A stretch of 64,000 nt of DNA, from the NCBI GenBank assembly GCA_966211675.1, contig CBIHPK010000015.1, positions 11,151-75,150 on the forward strand. The letters run 5' to 3'. Below the pieces are notes generated by a model, which was given only the letters and a program-made list of their open reading frames with translations, ran no database searches and was not told the DNA's origin. The position numbers were made by a program, and so were the translations under genes. This document shows, in pieces, positions 8,809 through 17,999 of this stretch; the first letter of the stretch is position 1, and every line of letters begins with the position of its first letter. The DNA is from SCUS01 sp966211675 (GTDB lineage Bacteria; Myxococcota_A; Polyangia; Polyangiales; Ga0077539).

Positions 8809-11800
8809 TCACTCCGTCGCCGTCACCACGATGGGCAGCACCACCGTGCGCTCCGCCTCCCCCGCCGGAAAGCGCACCCCCTCCGCCGCGCCCGCGAGCC
8901 CCGCCGCGAGCGGCTCCCACGCCGCGTCCGCGTCCAGCAGCCGCGCCCGCTCGACGTGCCCGTCCGCCGCGATGGTCAGCTCGACGCGCGCCCTGCCTCG
9001 CAGCGCCGGGTTCGCCCTCACCGCGCGCTGCAGCAGCGCCTGCAGCCTCGCCCGCAGCGTCGCCATCGCCGCCTCGCGCCCCTCCTCCGCGTCGTCGCGA
9101 CCACGGACCTCGATCGCGTCGACCATCACCCTCGGCGTTCGCACGGGCGCGGGCGAGGCCTCTGGCGCGGCCGTGCGCGCCACCGCGAGCGAGCTCCCCC
9201 CGTAGCCCATGCCCGCCCCCATCGCGGCGTGGCCGACGCTCCCCAGCGCCCTCTCGATGACGTCCGTCGAGGCGACGGTCGAGCCCCCGACGCCGCGCCC
9301 CGCGGGGACCACCGCGCCCTGCGAGGGGCCCTCGTCCACCGCCACGAAGGAGGTGTACTCGGTCACGAGGCCGAAGCGCAGGCCCAGCGAGGTCACCTCC
9401 TCCCGCATCGCGGCGACCTCGCCCAGCAGCATCGCCCGGCTGAGGTCCTTCACGCGCGACCTCGCCCAGAGCGACGGCAGCGCGTCGCGCTCCCACGCCG
9501 ACCGTGCGCCCCCGACCGCGCCCGACGCGGGCAGGTCCACCGCGAGGGAGCGCTCCCATCGACGGCCCGCCACCAGCCCTCGCACCCGGATCGTCCCCCG
9601 CCCTCCGCGATCGTAGCGAGCGTGCAGCAGCACCGGCCTGCCCGCGAAGAGGTCGGGCATCGCCCTCGGGTACACGTCGCGCACGTCGAGCCCGCCGAAA
9701 TCCACCGTCACGTCCGTGAGGCACGGGCGGTCGAGCATCGCCGCGAAGCGCTCCGCCGCCGCCGTCGGATCATCCGCCAGCGACACCACGCTCGCCTCGC
9801 CGCGGCCCTCCTCCGCGAGCGTCTCCAGCAGGTAGCGGTTGACCGCGCTCCCGACCCCCAGCGCGAACACCCGCGAGGCGCCCAGAGCGCGCCGCACCGA
9901 GGAGAGCACCGCGCGCTCGTCGCCCACGTAGCCGTCCGAGAGCAGCACCACCACCTTGAGCCGATGGTCCGGGGCGTCGCCGGAGAGGGCCGCGTCGAGC
10001 CCCGCGCGCAGGCCCGTCGAGCCGGCGGCCTGGAGCGCGTCGATCCACGCGAGCGCCCGCTGCCGCCCCGCCTCGTCGGCCGCCACCGGCGTCGCGCTCA
10101 TGGGCGTCACCGCGTCGGAGAAGGCCAGCAGCCGCAGCGTGTCGCCCGCCCGAAGACGACGCACCGACTCGCGCAGCACCGCCCTGGCCTGGTCGAGCGG
10201 CCGTCCCCGCATGGAGCTCGAGGTGTCCACCGCGAAGACCATCTCCCTCGGCGTCACCAGCGCCTCGGGCACGGCCGCGTCCGGGTGAAGCTGCAGCGTG
10301 AGGTAGCGCCCGTCGGGCCCCTCCGAGGTGAGCACCGAGGGCGCCACCACGGTGACGGCCGGAACATACCGTAGCAGGTAATCCCGGTCCGCCGGGACGC
10401 GCCCCGCGGAGAGCGCGACGGAGCGCCGACCCGCGCCCGATCCGGTGACCGTGACCGCGTGCGAGGGCGACGCGATGGATGAGAGCGCCACGCCGAGGTC
10501 CACCGTGGCGCGCACCGAGGCGTCCCCCACCGGCTGCGTGGCCTCCGACCCCGTCGCGCCCGAGCGCAGCGGCAGCGCCAGCTCGTACCGGCCGTCGCGC
10601 CACGGGACCGTCTCCACGAAGCGCAGCCGCACCGAGACGCGCTCGCCCGGCCGGATGTTGGCGACCGCCTGGCGGAAGAGCCCGGGTCGCTCCTGCTCCA
10701 GCAGCGCCGCGGTGCGGCCGCTCAGCCTCGCGCGCTGGTAGGTCCGCCGGGCCTCGTCGCGGGCCCGGATGCCGCCCTCGATCCGCCGAGTCCCCACGCG
10801 CAGCTCCATCGCGTCGACGGCCGCGTCTCCGGGCAGGGGAAAGAGGTACTCCGCGTCGATGGGCTGAGCGTGGGGGTTGCTGAACTCCTGCGTCACCGTG
10901 ACCCGCGCCACGGGACCCTCCACCACGGCCTCCATCTCCGTGTGCACCATCGGCAGCCGCTCGCCGCTCGCGCTCACCGCGCGCAGCGTGCCCGCGCCAG
11001 GCCGCTCCTCCGCCGCCGCGCTCTCGGCCTCGCCTGGTGTGAGCCCGGTGTGCGTCGCGTTGCCGCCCCACATGTGCCAGCCGTCGAACTCGCGCTCGCC
11101 GATCTCCAGCCCGATCACCTTGCCGCGCGCGGTCGACACGTAGACCCAGCCGTTGGCCACCGCGGGCTGGGCCCCGATCGGCTCCCCCACCCGCAGCGCC
11201 CAGGTCGTCTGACCCGAGTCGATGTCCAGCCCGAAGAGGTCGCCCCCCCGCGTCCCCACCACGAGCTGCGAGCCCACCACCGCGGGCGAGGTCACCCCCC
11301 TCGTGCGCCCTCCCATCGGGTTGCGCTTGCGCCACACCACGGCCCCGCTCCGCTGGTCGCGCGCGACGATCTCGTCCCCCATCGCCTGGTACACCCTGCC
11401 GTCCGCCGCCGCCGGGCGAGAGCCCTCCCAGGCCCAGCCCGGCTCCGTCCCGCCGGTGTCCGGGCGCTCGGCCACGTAGCCCGCCGACACCGAGGCACCG
11501 CGGCTCTCCACCGCCCCGGTGAGCGCGCTCAGCACCACCGGCCGCTCGTGCCCGCGGTCGGCCCGCTGCGCGACGTAGACCCGCTCCCCGTCCACCGCCG
11601 GGGCGCTCGTCGCCCCCACGGCGCGAGACCACGACCGCCGCCCGTCGGTGGTGCGCCAGCGGGCCACGGTGCCGTTCATCAGCGTCGCGTAGACGGCGTC
11701 TCCGACCACCACCGGCGCGGTCATCACGTCGGCCCCGACCGGGCGCTGCCAGAGCACCCGCCCGTTGCGCAGCGAGAGCGCTCCGAAGGCGAAGCCCCCG

Positions 11801-12441
11801 GCGGATGATCCATCGGGCCAGGCCGTGAAGACCCTCTCCCCGCCCGCCGCGGGCTGCGACATCAGCGGGTCGCCGAGGTACTTCGACCAGCGCTGCCGTC
11901 CGGTCTGCGCGTCGAAGGCGAAGAGGGTGCAGCTCTCGGTGTTGAAGAGCACCGTGCGCTCGTCGACGATCGCCGCGGAGGGGCCGCCGTCGGGCGTGTC
12001 GGCCTGCCATCGCAGGGCGCCGGTGATCGCGTCGAGCGCGAACACCGTGGTGCTCGTGAACCCCGCGCCCACGTACACCCGCCCCGCGGCGTAGGCCGGG
12101 GTGAGGAGCTGCTGGCCCTCGGCGAGCTGGAGCACCCAGCCCCGGCGCTGACCGCTGAAGCGGAAGGTCGACGAGCGACCGACGGCCACGCGAGGGAGCG
12201 GGAGCCGGCGAGGAGCGACGCGAGCCCCGAGGCTGTCGTCGTCGCGATCGTCGTTGGGGTGCGCCACCGGGGGCATCGCGTGCGGCACCGGCGCGGCGGC
12301 CCCGGGAGACTCCCTCGGGCCCTCGGCCTGGAGCACCGGCCGGGGCGTGGTGGACCCTCGCGAAGCAGACGTCCCCGCCGGGTCGCAGGACCCGAGCGCG
12401 AACGCCGCCAGCGCTCCCAGGAGCAGGCGTCGTGTCGTCAT
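8809..12441 (-). CDS. Lipoprotein with PQQ-type beta-propeller, VIT, VWA and TonB/AgmX-like C-terminal domains
   Basis: 1,210 residues from ATG 12441, which has AGGA 7 bases upstream; a TTG at 12459 lacks that support. The N-terminus MTTRRLLLGALAAFALGSC is a lipoprotein signal with lipobox Cys. Residues 70-470 are PQQ-like propeller repeats (repeated W and YVG blocks). Residues about 495-630 form a VIT domain. About 730-900 form a VWA domain whose MIDAS reads DTSSSM, with later Thr and Asp residues in place. The last 90 residues (ARVELTIAADGHVERARL) look like the TonB/AgmX-PglI C-terminal fold of myxobacterial surface proteins. It is probably envelope-anchored and binds metal-dependent ligands. 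The gene lies 66 bp after the dual-kinase gene. Confidence 0.8.
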   Translation of the reverse strand: MTTRRLLLGALAAFALGSCDPAGTSASRGSTTPRPVLQAEGPRESPGAAAPVPHAMPPVAHPNDDRDDDSLGARVAPRRLPLPRVAVGRSSTFRFSGQRRGWVLQLAEGQQLLTPAYAAGRVYVGAGFTSTTVFALDAITGALRWQADTPDGGPSAAIVDERTVLFNTESCTLFAFDAQTGRQRWSKYLGDPLMSQPAAGGERVFTAWPDGSSAGGFAFGALSLRNGRVLWQRPVGADVMTAPVVVGDAVYATLMNGTVARWRTTDGRRSWSRAVGATSAPAVDGERVYVAQRADRGHERPVVLSALTGAVESRGASVSAGYVAERPDTGGTEPGWAWEGSRPAAADGRVYQAMGDEIVARDQRSGAVVWRKRNPMGGRTRGVTSPAVVGSQLVVGTRGGDLFGLDIDSGQTTWALRVGEPIGAQPAVANGWVYVSTARGKVIGLEIGEREFDGWHMWGGNATHTGLTPGEAESAAAEERPGAGTLRAVSASGERLPMVHTEMEAVVEGPVARVTVTQEFSNPHAQPIDAEYLFPLPGDAAVDAMELRVGTRRIEGGIRARDEARRTYQRARLSGRTAALLEQERPGLFRQAVANIRPGERVSVRLRFVETVPWRDGRYELALPLRSGATGSEATQPVGDASVRATVDLGVALSSIASPSHAVTVTGSGAGRRSVALSAGRVPADRDYLLRYVPAVTVVAPSVLTSEGPDGRYLTLQLHPDAAVPEALVTPREMVFAVDTSSSMRGRPLDQARAVLRESVRRLRAGDTLRLLAFSDAVTPMSATPVAADEAGRQRALAWIDALQAAGSTGLRAGLDAALSGDAPDHRLKVVVLLSDGYVGDERAVLSSVRRALGASRVFALGVGSAVNRYLLETLAEEGRGEASVVSLADDPTAAAERFAAMLDRPCLTDVTVDFGGLDVRDVYPRAMPDLFAGRPVLLHARYDRGGRGTIRVRGLVAGRRWERSLAVDLPASGAVGGARSAWERDALPSLWARSRVKDLSRAMLLGEVAAMREEVTSLGLRFGLVTEYTSFVAVDEGPSQGAVVPAGRGVGGSTVASTDVIERALGSVGHAAMGAGMGYGGSSLAVARTAAPEASPAPVRTPRVMVDAIEVRGRDDAEEGREAAMATLRARLQALLQRAVRANPALRGRARVELTIAADGHVERARLLDADAAWEPLAAGLAGAAEGVRFPAGEAERTVVLPIVVTATE
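10365..10383 (-). repeat. Dispersed motif GYTTACC-N7-GTAW, copy 1
   Basis: Minus-strand reading GATTACC-N7-GTATG, inside the VIT/VWA gene between its VIT and VWA domains. It falls over codons TAC CTG CTA CGG TAT, including the rare CTA. Confidence 0.7.
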
Positions 12442-12507
12442 GGCTGTGTCCTGGGACAACCGGCGAGCGGAAAGGTTTGCGATGAATCCGCGCGGGGTCG
12501 ACGAGCG

Positions 12508-15168
12508 CTACGCGCCGGCCGGCGCCTTGCGCGGCAGGCGGATCGAGAAGGTCGCCCCGTGGCCGGGCTCGCTGTCGACGGAGACGGTGCCGCCGAGGGC
12601 GTGGACGACGCGCCAGACGATGGTGAGCCCGAGGCCCATGCCCTTCCCCGGCGCCTTGCGGGTGAAGAAGGGAGTGAAGATCCTCGCGCGGTCCTCCGCG
12701 GAGATGCCGGGGCCGTTGTCGCTCACCGTGAGGAGCACCTGCTCGGGCAGCAGCTCGCCCCTCACCACCACGCGGCCGCCCTCCTCGGGCACCGCCTCGA
12801 TGGCGTTCTGCACCAGGTTGGAGATGGCCTGGTGCAGCTCCTCGGGCACGCACTCCACCCAGGCCTCTCCCTCCATCTCCATCACCAGCTCGACCGGGCG
12901 CCCGGTCGACGAGGCCACCATCGCGGCGACGTCCCTCGCCCCGGCGAACACGTCGTGCGAGCGCGGAACCCTCGCGAAGCCCTCCCGGCTGTACCGCCGC
13001 ATCAGGGACACGGTGTCGCCGATGCGAGAGAGCCCCGCCTGGGCGGTCTCGAACATCCGCAGCGTGCGCCCCTCCAGGGCGGTGATCTTCGCGCGCTCGG
13101 CCTCGCCCTCGGCGCCCGGGAGCGCGAGCTTGAAGGCCTCGGTGACGTCGAGGCGCACCCGGGTGAAGGCGTTGCGCACGTAGTTGAGCGGGTTGTTGAT
13201 CTCGTGCGCGAGGCCGCCGGTGATGGTCTCGAGCGAGTCCATCTGCTGGGTGAGCACGCGCTCGGAGGTGGCGTCGCTGGCCTGCGCGAGCTTCTGCACC
13301 GTGGCCAGCAGCTCGCGGGTGTTGAAGGGCTTGGTCATGTGCTCGGTGACCCCGGAGTCCATGCCCTCCAGCCGGTCGGAGAGCTCGCCTCGCGCGGTGA
13401 GCATCAGCACCGGGACGTGCTTCGTGCGAGGGTCGTGACGGAGCCGGCGGGTGAGCTCGAAGCCGTCCATTTCGGGCATCATCAGGTCGGTCACCACCAC
13501 GTCAGGCAGGTGCTTGATGGCGAGCTCCAGGCCGCGCGCGCCGTTGGGCGCGGTGTACACCCGGAAGTGCTGCCGCAGCACCGTGTGGATCAGCCGGGTC
13601 ACCTCCGGCGTGTCCTCGACCACGAGCACCGTTCGCCCTCGCTCGCCCTCGTCCGGGTCGCGCTCCACCACGCGCCGCTCGGTCGCGTCGAACACGTCCA
13701 GCAGCCGGAACTCGTCGCGCGCCGCGAACTGCGCCGTCCAGTCCGTGGGGCTGTGCTTCGCCCGTCGCTCGTTGGCGACCTGCTCGGCGCGGGCCCGCCG
13801 CTCCAGCACCTCCGCCGGCAGGTGCTCCCTGCCCTTGCGGAGCGTCACGGTGAAGGTCGCTCCGCGCCCCGGCTCGCTCGACGCGGTGATGGTCCCCCGG
13901 TGCAGCTCGACCAGCTCGCGGGCGAGCGCGAGGCCGATGCCCGTGCCGCCCTGCGTGTAGCGGTTCTGCGCCGTCTCGCTGTCCACCTGGAAGAAGCGCT
14001 CGAAGAGCCGCTCGGACAGCTCCGGGGGGAAGCCCGCCCCGGTGTCCTCGACGGAGACCCGCACCTCCTCCGCGGCCTCGACGAGCGCGATGGTGATACG
14101 CCCCCCTTCGGGCGTGTGCTTCGCGGCGTTGGAGATGAGGTTCACGAAGACCCGCTCCAGCCGGTCGAGGTCGCACCACACCTCGGAGGCCTCGACGCTC
14201 GACTCGAAGCGCAGCTCGATGCGCTTGCGCTCGGTGAGCGGAGACACCTGCGCGACGAGGGCTCGCAGCCAGCGCACGAGGTCCTGCGGCCTCACCCGGA
14301 GGCGCAGCCGCGACTCCTCCAGACGCGACAGGTCGAGCAGGTCGCCGATGAGCCGCAGCAGCCTCGCGCCGGACAGGTAGATCGACCGCAGCGTGGCGCG
14401 CTGCGGGTCCGTGAGCTCGCCGAGCTGCCCGTCGATCATCAGCTCCAGCGGCGAGAGGATCAGCGCGAGCGGGGTCTTCAGCTCGTGGGTGACGTTGGCG
14501 AAGAAGCGCGACTTGAAGGCATCGAGGCGCTGCAGGTCCTGGTGGGCGCGGGCGAGCGTGTCGCCGGCGGCCTCGAGCTTCACTCGGTTGTCGAGCTGCT
14601 CGCGGGCGCGGCCGTAGCTCACGAGCTGCCCCGCGCTGACCACCGCCGCCACGCTCGCGAGAAGCAGCACCTGGAGCCCCTCGAGAGGCTCGTGCAACAG
14701 CACGATGCGTCGCAGGTCACCGGCGTTGACGGCGACGAAGGCCGCGACCACGCCGAAGTGCACCGTGAATACCACCCTGCGCGGCCAGAGGAAGAGCAGC
14801 CCCGCGCCGATCATCGCGAGGTGCAGGCCCGCCGTGTACGGCGAGCGCAGGCCCCCGAGCAGCGGGGTCATCATCACGATGGCGAGCCCGAGCGTCGCGA
14901 TGAACCCGGCCGTCGCCTGGAGGTGCCGCTGCCGGGACCACTCCGAGCGGCACGCCAGCAGCACCAGCACGCTGGCTCCGAGCTGCACCGCGCGAAGCAC
15001 CAGGAACCACGGCAACACCGCCCGGGGGACCGCCGCCCGGTCGATGATGATGAAGAAGGGGACGATGGCGAGGGCCAGCGTGGCGGCGACCCGAGCGCCC
15101 CGGCGGTTCTGATCCTGGGTCCAGGACGCCCAGCGGGCGTCGAGCACGGTCGCTGGGACGGTGTCCAC
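12508..15168 (-). CDS. Dual-kinase hybrid sensor: membrane sensor, HisKA-HATPase, receiver, second HisKA-HATPase
   Basis: 886 residues from GTG 15168. Residues 25-190 hold about six hydrophobic segments. The first kinase has H-box NVTHELKTPL (near 226) and an ATPase with DTGAGFPPEL (about 375). A receiver follows with VLVVEDTPEV and phospho-acceptor Asp in VVVTDLMMPEMDG (about 561). A second, different kinase core has GLAHEINNPL (about 652) and an ATPase with DNGPGIS (about 819) and GKGMGLGLTI. HK-REC-HK order is uncommon; the second core is of the NtrB-like HisKA type. It lies 17 bp downstream of the PilZ-methyltransferase gene and probably shares its transcript. Confidence 0.9.
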   Translation of the reverse strand: MDTVPATVLDARWASWTQDQNRRGARVAATLALAIVPFFIIIDRAAVPRAVLPWFLVLRAVQLGASVLVLLACRSEWSRQRHLQATAGFIATLGLAIVMMTPLLGGLRSPYTAGLHLAMIGAGLLFLWPRRVVFTVHFGVVAAFVAVNAGDLRRIVLLHEPLEGLQVLLLASVAAVVSAGQLVSYGRAREQLDNRVKLEAAGDTLARAHQDLQRLDAFKSRFFANVTHELKTPLALILSPLELMIDGQLGELTDPQRATLRSIYLSGARLLRLIGDLLDLSRLEESRLRLRVRPQDLVRWLRALVAQVSPLTERKRIELRFESSVEASEVWCDLDRLERVFVNLISNAAKHTPEGGRITIALVEAAEEVRVSVEDTGAGFPPELSERLFERFFQVDSETAQNRYTQGGTGIGLALARELVELHRGTITASSEPGRGATFTVTLRKGREHLPAEVLERRARAEQVANERRAKHSPTDWTAQFAARDEFRLLDVFDATERRVVERDPDEGERGRTVLVVEDTPEVTRLIHTVLRQHFRVYTAPNGARGLELAIKHLPDVVVTDLMMPEMDGFELTRRLRHDPRTKHVPVLMLTARGELSDRLEGMDSGVTEHMTKPFNTRELLATVQKLAQASDATSERVLTQQMDSLETITGGLAHEINNPLNYVRNAFTRVRLDVTEAFKLALPGAEGEAERAKITALEGRTLRMFETAQAGLSRIGDTVSLMRRYSREGFARVPRSHDVFAGARDVAAMVASSTGRPVELVMEMEGEAWVECVPEELHQAISNLVQNAIEAVPEEGGRVVVRGELLPEQVLLTVSDNGPGISAEDRARIFTPFFTRKAPGKGMGLGLTIVWRVVHALGGTVSVDSEPGHGATFSIRLPRKAPAGA

Positions 15169-15185
15169 GCGGCCGTCCGGCGCCG

Positions 15186-16736
15186 TCAGATCCGGGTGAT
15201 GCGGGCGAAGGGGTTGAAGCCCTGGCTCTCTTCGATGAGCTCCACCTGGCCGCCGACGGCGCCCTCCTGTGCGAACTCCATGAGCTCCGCGCGGGTGCGG
15301 TACTCCAGGTACCAGTCGAGGTGGTGCTCCATGATCCAGCGGTTGGAGAGGTCGGGGGTCATGTTGCCGACGAAGAGCACCCCACCCGGGCGCAGGCTCC
15401 GATAGAGCCCCGCGGTCAGCCGCACCGCCTTGGGCTTCTTCAGATAGTCGAAGAGCCCCGCGCAGATCACCGCGTGGAACGGACCCTCCTGGGCGAACAT
15501 CGCCTGGTCTTCGAGCATCCGCTTGATCGTGTCGTGGCGGAACGACACCCTCGCCATCCCCTCGCCCACCGCCTCGGCCACGGGCCTGAGGCGACCGTGC
15601 GCGAGCTGCAGCGCGCGGCGATCCTGCTCGAAGAGCACGAACTCCACCCGCCTGGGCGAGCGCCGTAGCGCCTGCAGGATCTCGTAGGTCTCCTGCGCAG
15701 GCCCCGCCGCCACCGAGGCGATGCGCACCGGCTCGCCGTCCGGCGCGGCCGCGATGATCGCCAGCAGCTGGTCGCGGAGCATGTCCTTGCGCGTCGCCAC
15801 GCAGCGCGACCCCGGGTGCAGCGCCCCGGCCATGTGCACGCTGCGCGCGTAGAGCGAGGAGCCCTCGAAGGTGTGCTCGTAGATGTACCGCATCACCTCG
15901 AAGTCGCCGGGGTAGCCCAGCGGCTTGGTGCGAGCGCGGTGCATGAGCGGGGCCTCGAGCAGCAGCGGGTCGAGGATGCGCTGCGAGTAGGCCTTGAGCG
16001 CCTGGTGGTCGGCGGGGCTGTCGACGCGGCTCGCGGCGTCGATCTCCAGCGAGAGGCGCTCGAACTCCGGCACGAAGTCCGACCGGATGGACCGGATCAG
16101 CGAGCCGCGCCCGCCGTCGTCGGCCTCGCCGTGCACGAGGCGCCAGGGCAGGTCGCGCTCGACCTCGCCCAGCCGCTCGCGCGCGTCCTCGAGGAAGAGC
16201 CTCATCTCGCTCACCAGGGCCTTGAACCGGTCGAAGCCGGGCCGCGCCCAGGGCCGGCGTGCGGCGCTGAAATCCAGCCTCCCCTGCGCCTTCAGCTCGT
16301 GCACCTTGCGGATCATCAGGACGTCGTCGACGTCCATCATTCCGTCGCGCAGGCGCGCGCCCACCAGGCGCCCCGCCGGGGTGCTGCGGACGCCGATGAC
16401 CTCCACCGCGCCGCGGTACGCCTCATGGTCGTCGAAGACCAGCAGCAGCTCGTCGATCACATCACCCGGCGACGGCTCGGCACCGCCCGCGGGCCAGAGC
16501 AGCGCGACGCCGCTCTGAGAGAGGTCGTGCAGCACGCACGCGACGTCCTCCCCGTCGTACTGCACCGACAGCGTGACGCGCATCGCGCCGAGGCCGTCCT
16601 GCGAAATGCGATCGGGGCGGAAGTAGACCTCCCGCCCCTCCCCTCCTGGCATCTCCTCGTATCTGCGCAGCGGCGGGCTGCTCGGTCGGGCGACGAAATC
16701 GGGCGCTCTGCTTGGACGGTCGGTATCACTGGCCAT
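15186..16736 (-). CDS. PilZ-domain protein fused to a class I SAM methyltransferase
   Basis: 516 residues. Residues about 35-150 look like a PilZ c-di-GMP-binding domain: an RPDRIS stretch and the DLSQSGVAL block (DxSxxG). Residues 270-516 are a Rossmann methyltransferase with VRIASVAAGPAQETYEIL as the SAM loop and FHAVICAGLFDYL as motif IV. Related proteins are annotated as extracellular-factor (3-hydroxypalmitic acid methyl ester) biosynthesis proteins; I recall this without being able to verify it here. The start lies 11 bp inside the end of the upstream REC-kinase gene, so translation is coupled. A c-di-GMP-gated methyltransferase under kinase control is the inference. Confidence 0.75.
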   Translation of the reverse strand: MASDTDRPSRAPDFVARPSSPPLRRYEEMPGGEGREVYFRPDRISQDGLGAMRVTLSVQYDGEDVACVLHDLSQSGVALLWPAGGAEPSPGDVIDELLLVFDDHEAYRGAVEVIGVRSTPAGRLVGARLRDGMMDVDDVLMIRKVHELKAQGRLDFSAARRPWARPGFDRFKALVSEMRLFLEDARERLGEVERDLPWRLVHGEADDGGRGSLIRSIRSDFVPEFERLSLEIDAASRVDSPADHQALKAYSQRILDPLLLEAPLMHRARTKPLGYPGDFEVMRYIYEHTFEGSSLYARSVHMAGALHPGSRCVATRKDMLRDQLLAIIAAAPDGEPVRIASVAAGPAQETYEILQALRRSPRRVEFVLFEQDRRALQLAHGRLRPVAEAVGEGMARVSFRHDTIKRMLEDQAMFAQEGPFHAVICAGLFDYLKKPKAVRLTAGLYRSLRPGGVLFVGNMTPDLSNRWIMEHHLDWYLEYRTRAELMEFAQEGAVGGQVELIEESQGFNPFARITRI

Positions 16737-17934
16737 GGGGTCCTCGCGGCAGTTCGATCACAAACCTCGCCCCGCCCCCCGGCGGCACCGGAGGCACGGA
16801 GCGGATCGACCCGCCGTGCTGCTCCATGATGAGCCGACACATGTAGAGTCCCATCCCCAGACCCTGCGCGCCCTTCGTGCTCTCGAAGGGATCGAAGAGC
16901 CTCGAGGCGATCTCTGGAGCCACCCCCGGCCCCTCGTCCTGCACCGCGATCGACACCCCCCCCGCGGTGCGCGCGGCCTCCACCTGGATGATCTGCGGCG
17001 AGTCCGTCGACTGCATCGCGTTGCGCAGCAGGTTTACCAACACCTGTAAGATGCGCGCCCGGTCGCAGCGCACCGGCGGCAGCCCCGGCTCGACGGTCGT
17101 CACGCAGCGCGAGCGCCGCTGCTCCATCTCGAGCCCGGCCAGCACCAGGGCGTCGCGCAGCACGTCCGCGACGTCGATGGCCTCCTCCTTCAGCGCGAGG
17201 TTGCCGGCCGCGAACTGGTGCAGCGTGCTCAGCGTGGACATCAGGTGCCGCGTGGCGGAGACGCCCACGCGCAGCGGCGCCATCAGCCGCGGCGACACCT
17301 GCTGCGCCTCGAAGAGGCTCTCTAGCAGCGTGAGGCCGCCGAGGGTGTTGCGCAGGTCGTGCGTGATGCCCGCGGTGAGCCGGCCGATGGTGCCCAGGCG
17401 CTCGAGGTGCAGCATCTTGTGCTGCGCCGCGCGCAGCTCGTCGAGGGCGCCCTTCAGCTCGTCGCTCCGCGCCGCGAGCAGCTCCAGCAGCCGCCCGTTG
17501 AGCCGCCGCTGCTGCACCATCACGCTGGCCTGCGCGACGGCCCCGAGCAGGTCCTCCGGCTCCCAGGGCTTGTGCATGTGCCGGAACACCCGCGCCCGGT
17601 TGATCGCGTCGACCAGCACCGGCGTGTCGGTGTAGGCCGTGAGCAGGATGCCCGCGACGTCCGGGTAGCGCTCGCGCACCACCGTGAGCATGTCGATGCC
17701 CGTCATCCCCGGCATGCGCTGGTCGCACACGATGACGTCGAAGTGCTCGCGGTCGAGGAGCGACAGCGCGATCTCCGCGGAGCGCGCCTCGTGCACCACG
17801 TAGTCGGCGTCGAGGAAGGCCCGCAGCACGTCGAGGTTGCCCAGGTCGTCGTCGACGATGAGCACCTGTCCGGTGAGCGTCTCGCCGATTCCGTACCGGG
17901 CGGCGAGCGCCGCGAGCGCATCAGGCTCAAGCAC
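16726..17934 (-). CDS. Receiver-histidine kinase (REC-HisKA-HATPase), soluble
   Basis: 402 residues with no membrane segment. The receiver spans about residues 22-140: VLIVDDDLGN acidic pocket, phospho-Asp in VIVCDQRMPG (about 74), and Lys in MHKPWEP. A helical linker leads to H-box LTAGITHDLRNTLGG (about 190). The ATPase spans 280-400 with NLLRNAMQS (N box), DEGPGV and LGMGLYMCRLI. It is therefore a signal-relay kinase whose input is phosphorylation of its own receiver. It is first in a block with the PilZ-methyltransferase (11-bp overlap) and the dual-kinase sensor. Confidence 0.9.
   Translation of the reverse strand: MLEPDALAALAARYGIGETLTGQVLIVDDDLGNLDVLRAFLDADYVVHEARSAEIALSLLDREHFDVIVCDQRMPGMTGIDMLTVVRERYPDVAGILLTAYTDTPVLVDAINRARVFRHMHKPWEPEDLLGAVAQASVMVQQRRLNGRLLELLAARSDELKGALDELRAAQHKMLHLERLGTIGRLTAGITHDLRNTLGGLTLLESLFEAQQVSPRLMAPLRVGVSATRHLMSTLSTLHQFAAGNLALKEEAIDVADVLRDALVLAGLEMEQRRSRCVTTVEPGLPPVRCDRARILQVLVNLLRNAMQSTDSPQIIQVEAARTAGGVSIAVQDEGPGVAPEIASRLFDPFESTKGAQGLGMGLYMCRLIMEQHGGSIRSVPPVPPGGGARFVIELPRGPHGQ
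17032..17050 (+). repeat. Dispersed motif GYTTACC-N7-GTAW, copy 2
   Basis: GTTTACC-N7-GTAAG, antisense to the REC-kinase gene. The gene reads it as TTA CAG GTG TTG GTA AAC (LQVLVN), using rare TTA and GTA. Confidence 0.75.
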
Positions 17935-17999
17935 GTCTCCAGTCTAGACAGGCCAGCGCGAGCCCATCAACCGCGAAGTGTCCGAATGACGGCCCGCGC

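Noticed and set aside
12259..15405. Long plus-strand frame across the hybrid kinase
   Set aside because: Antisense shadow; the minus strand encodes intact kinase and receiver motifs.
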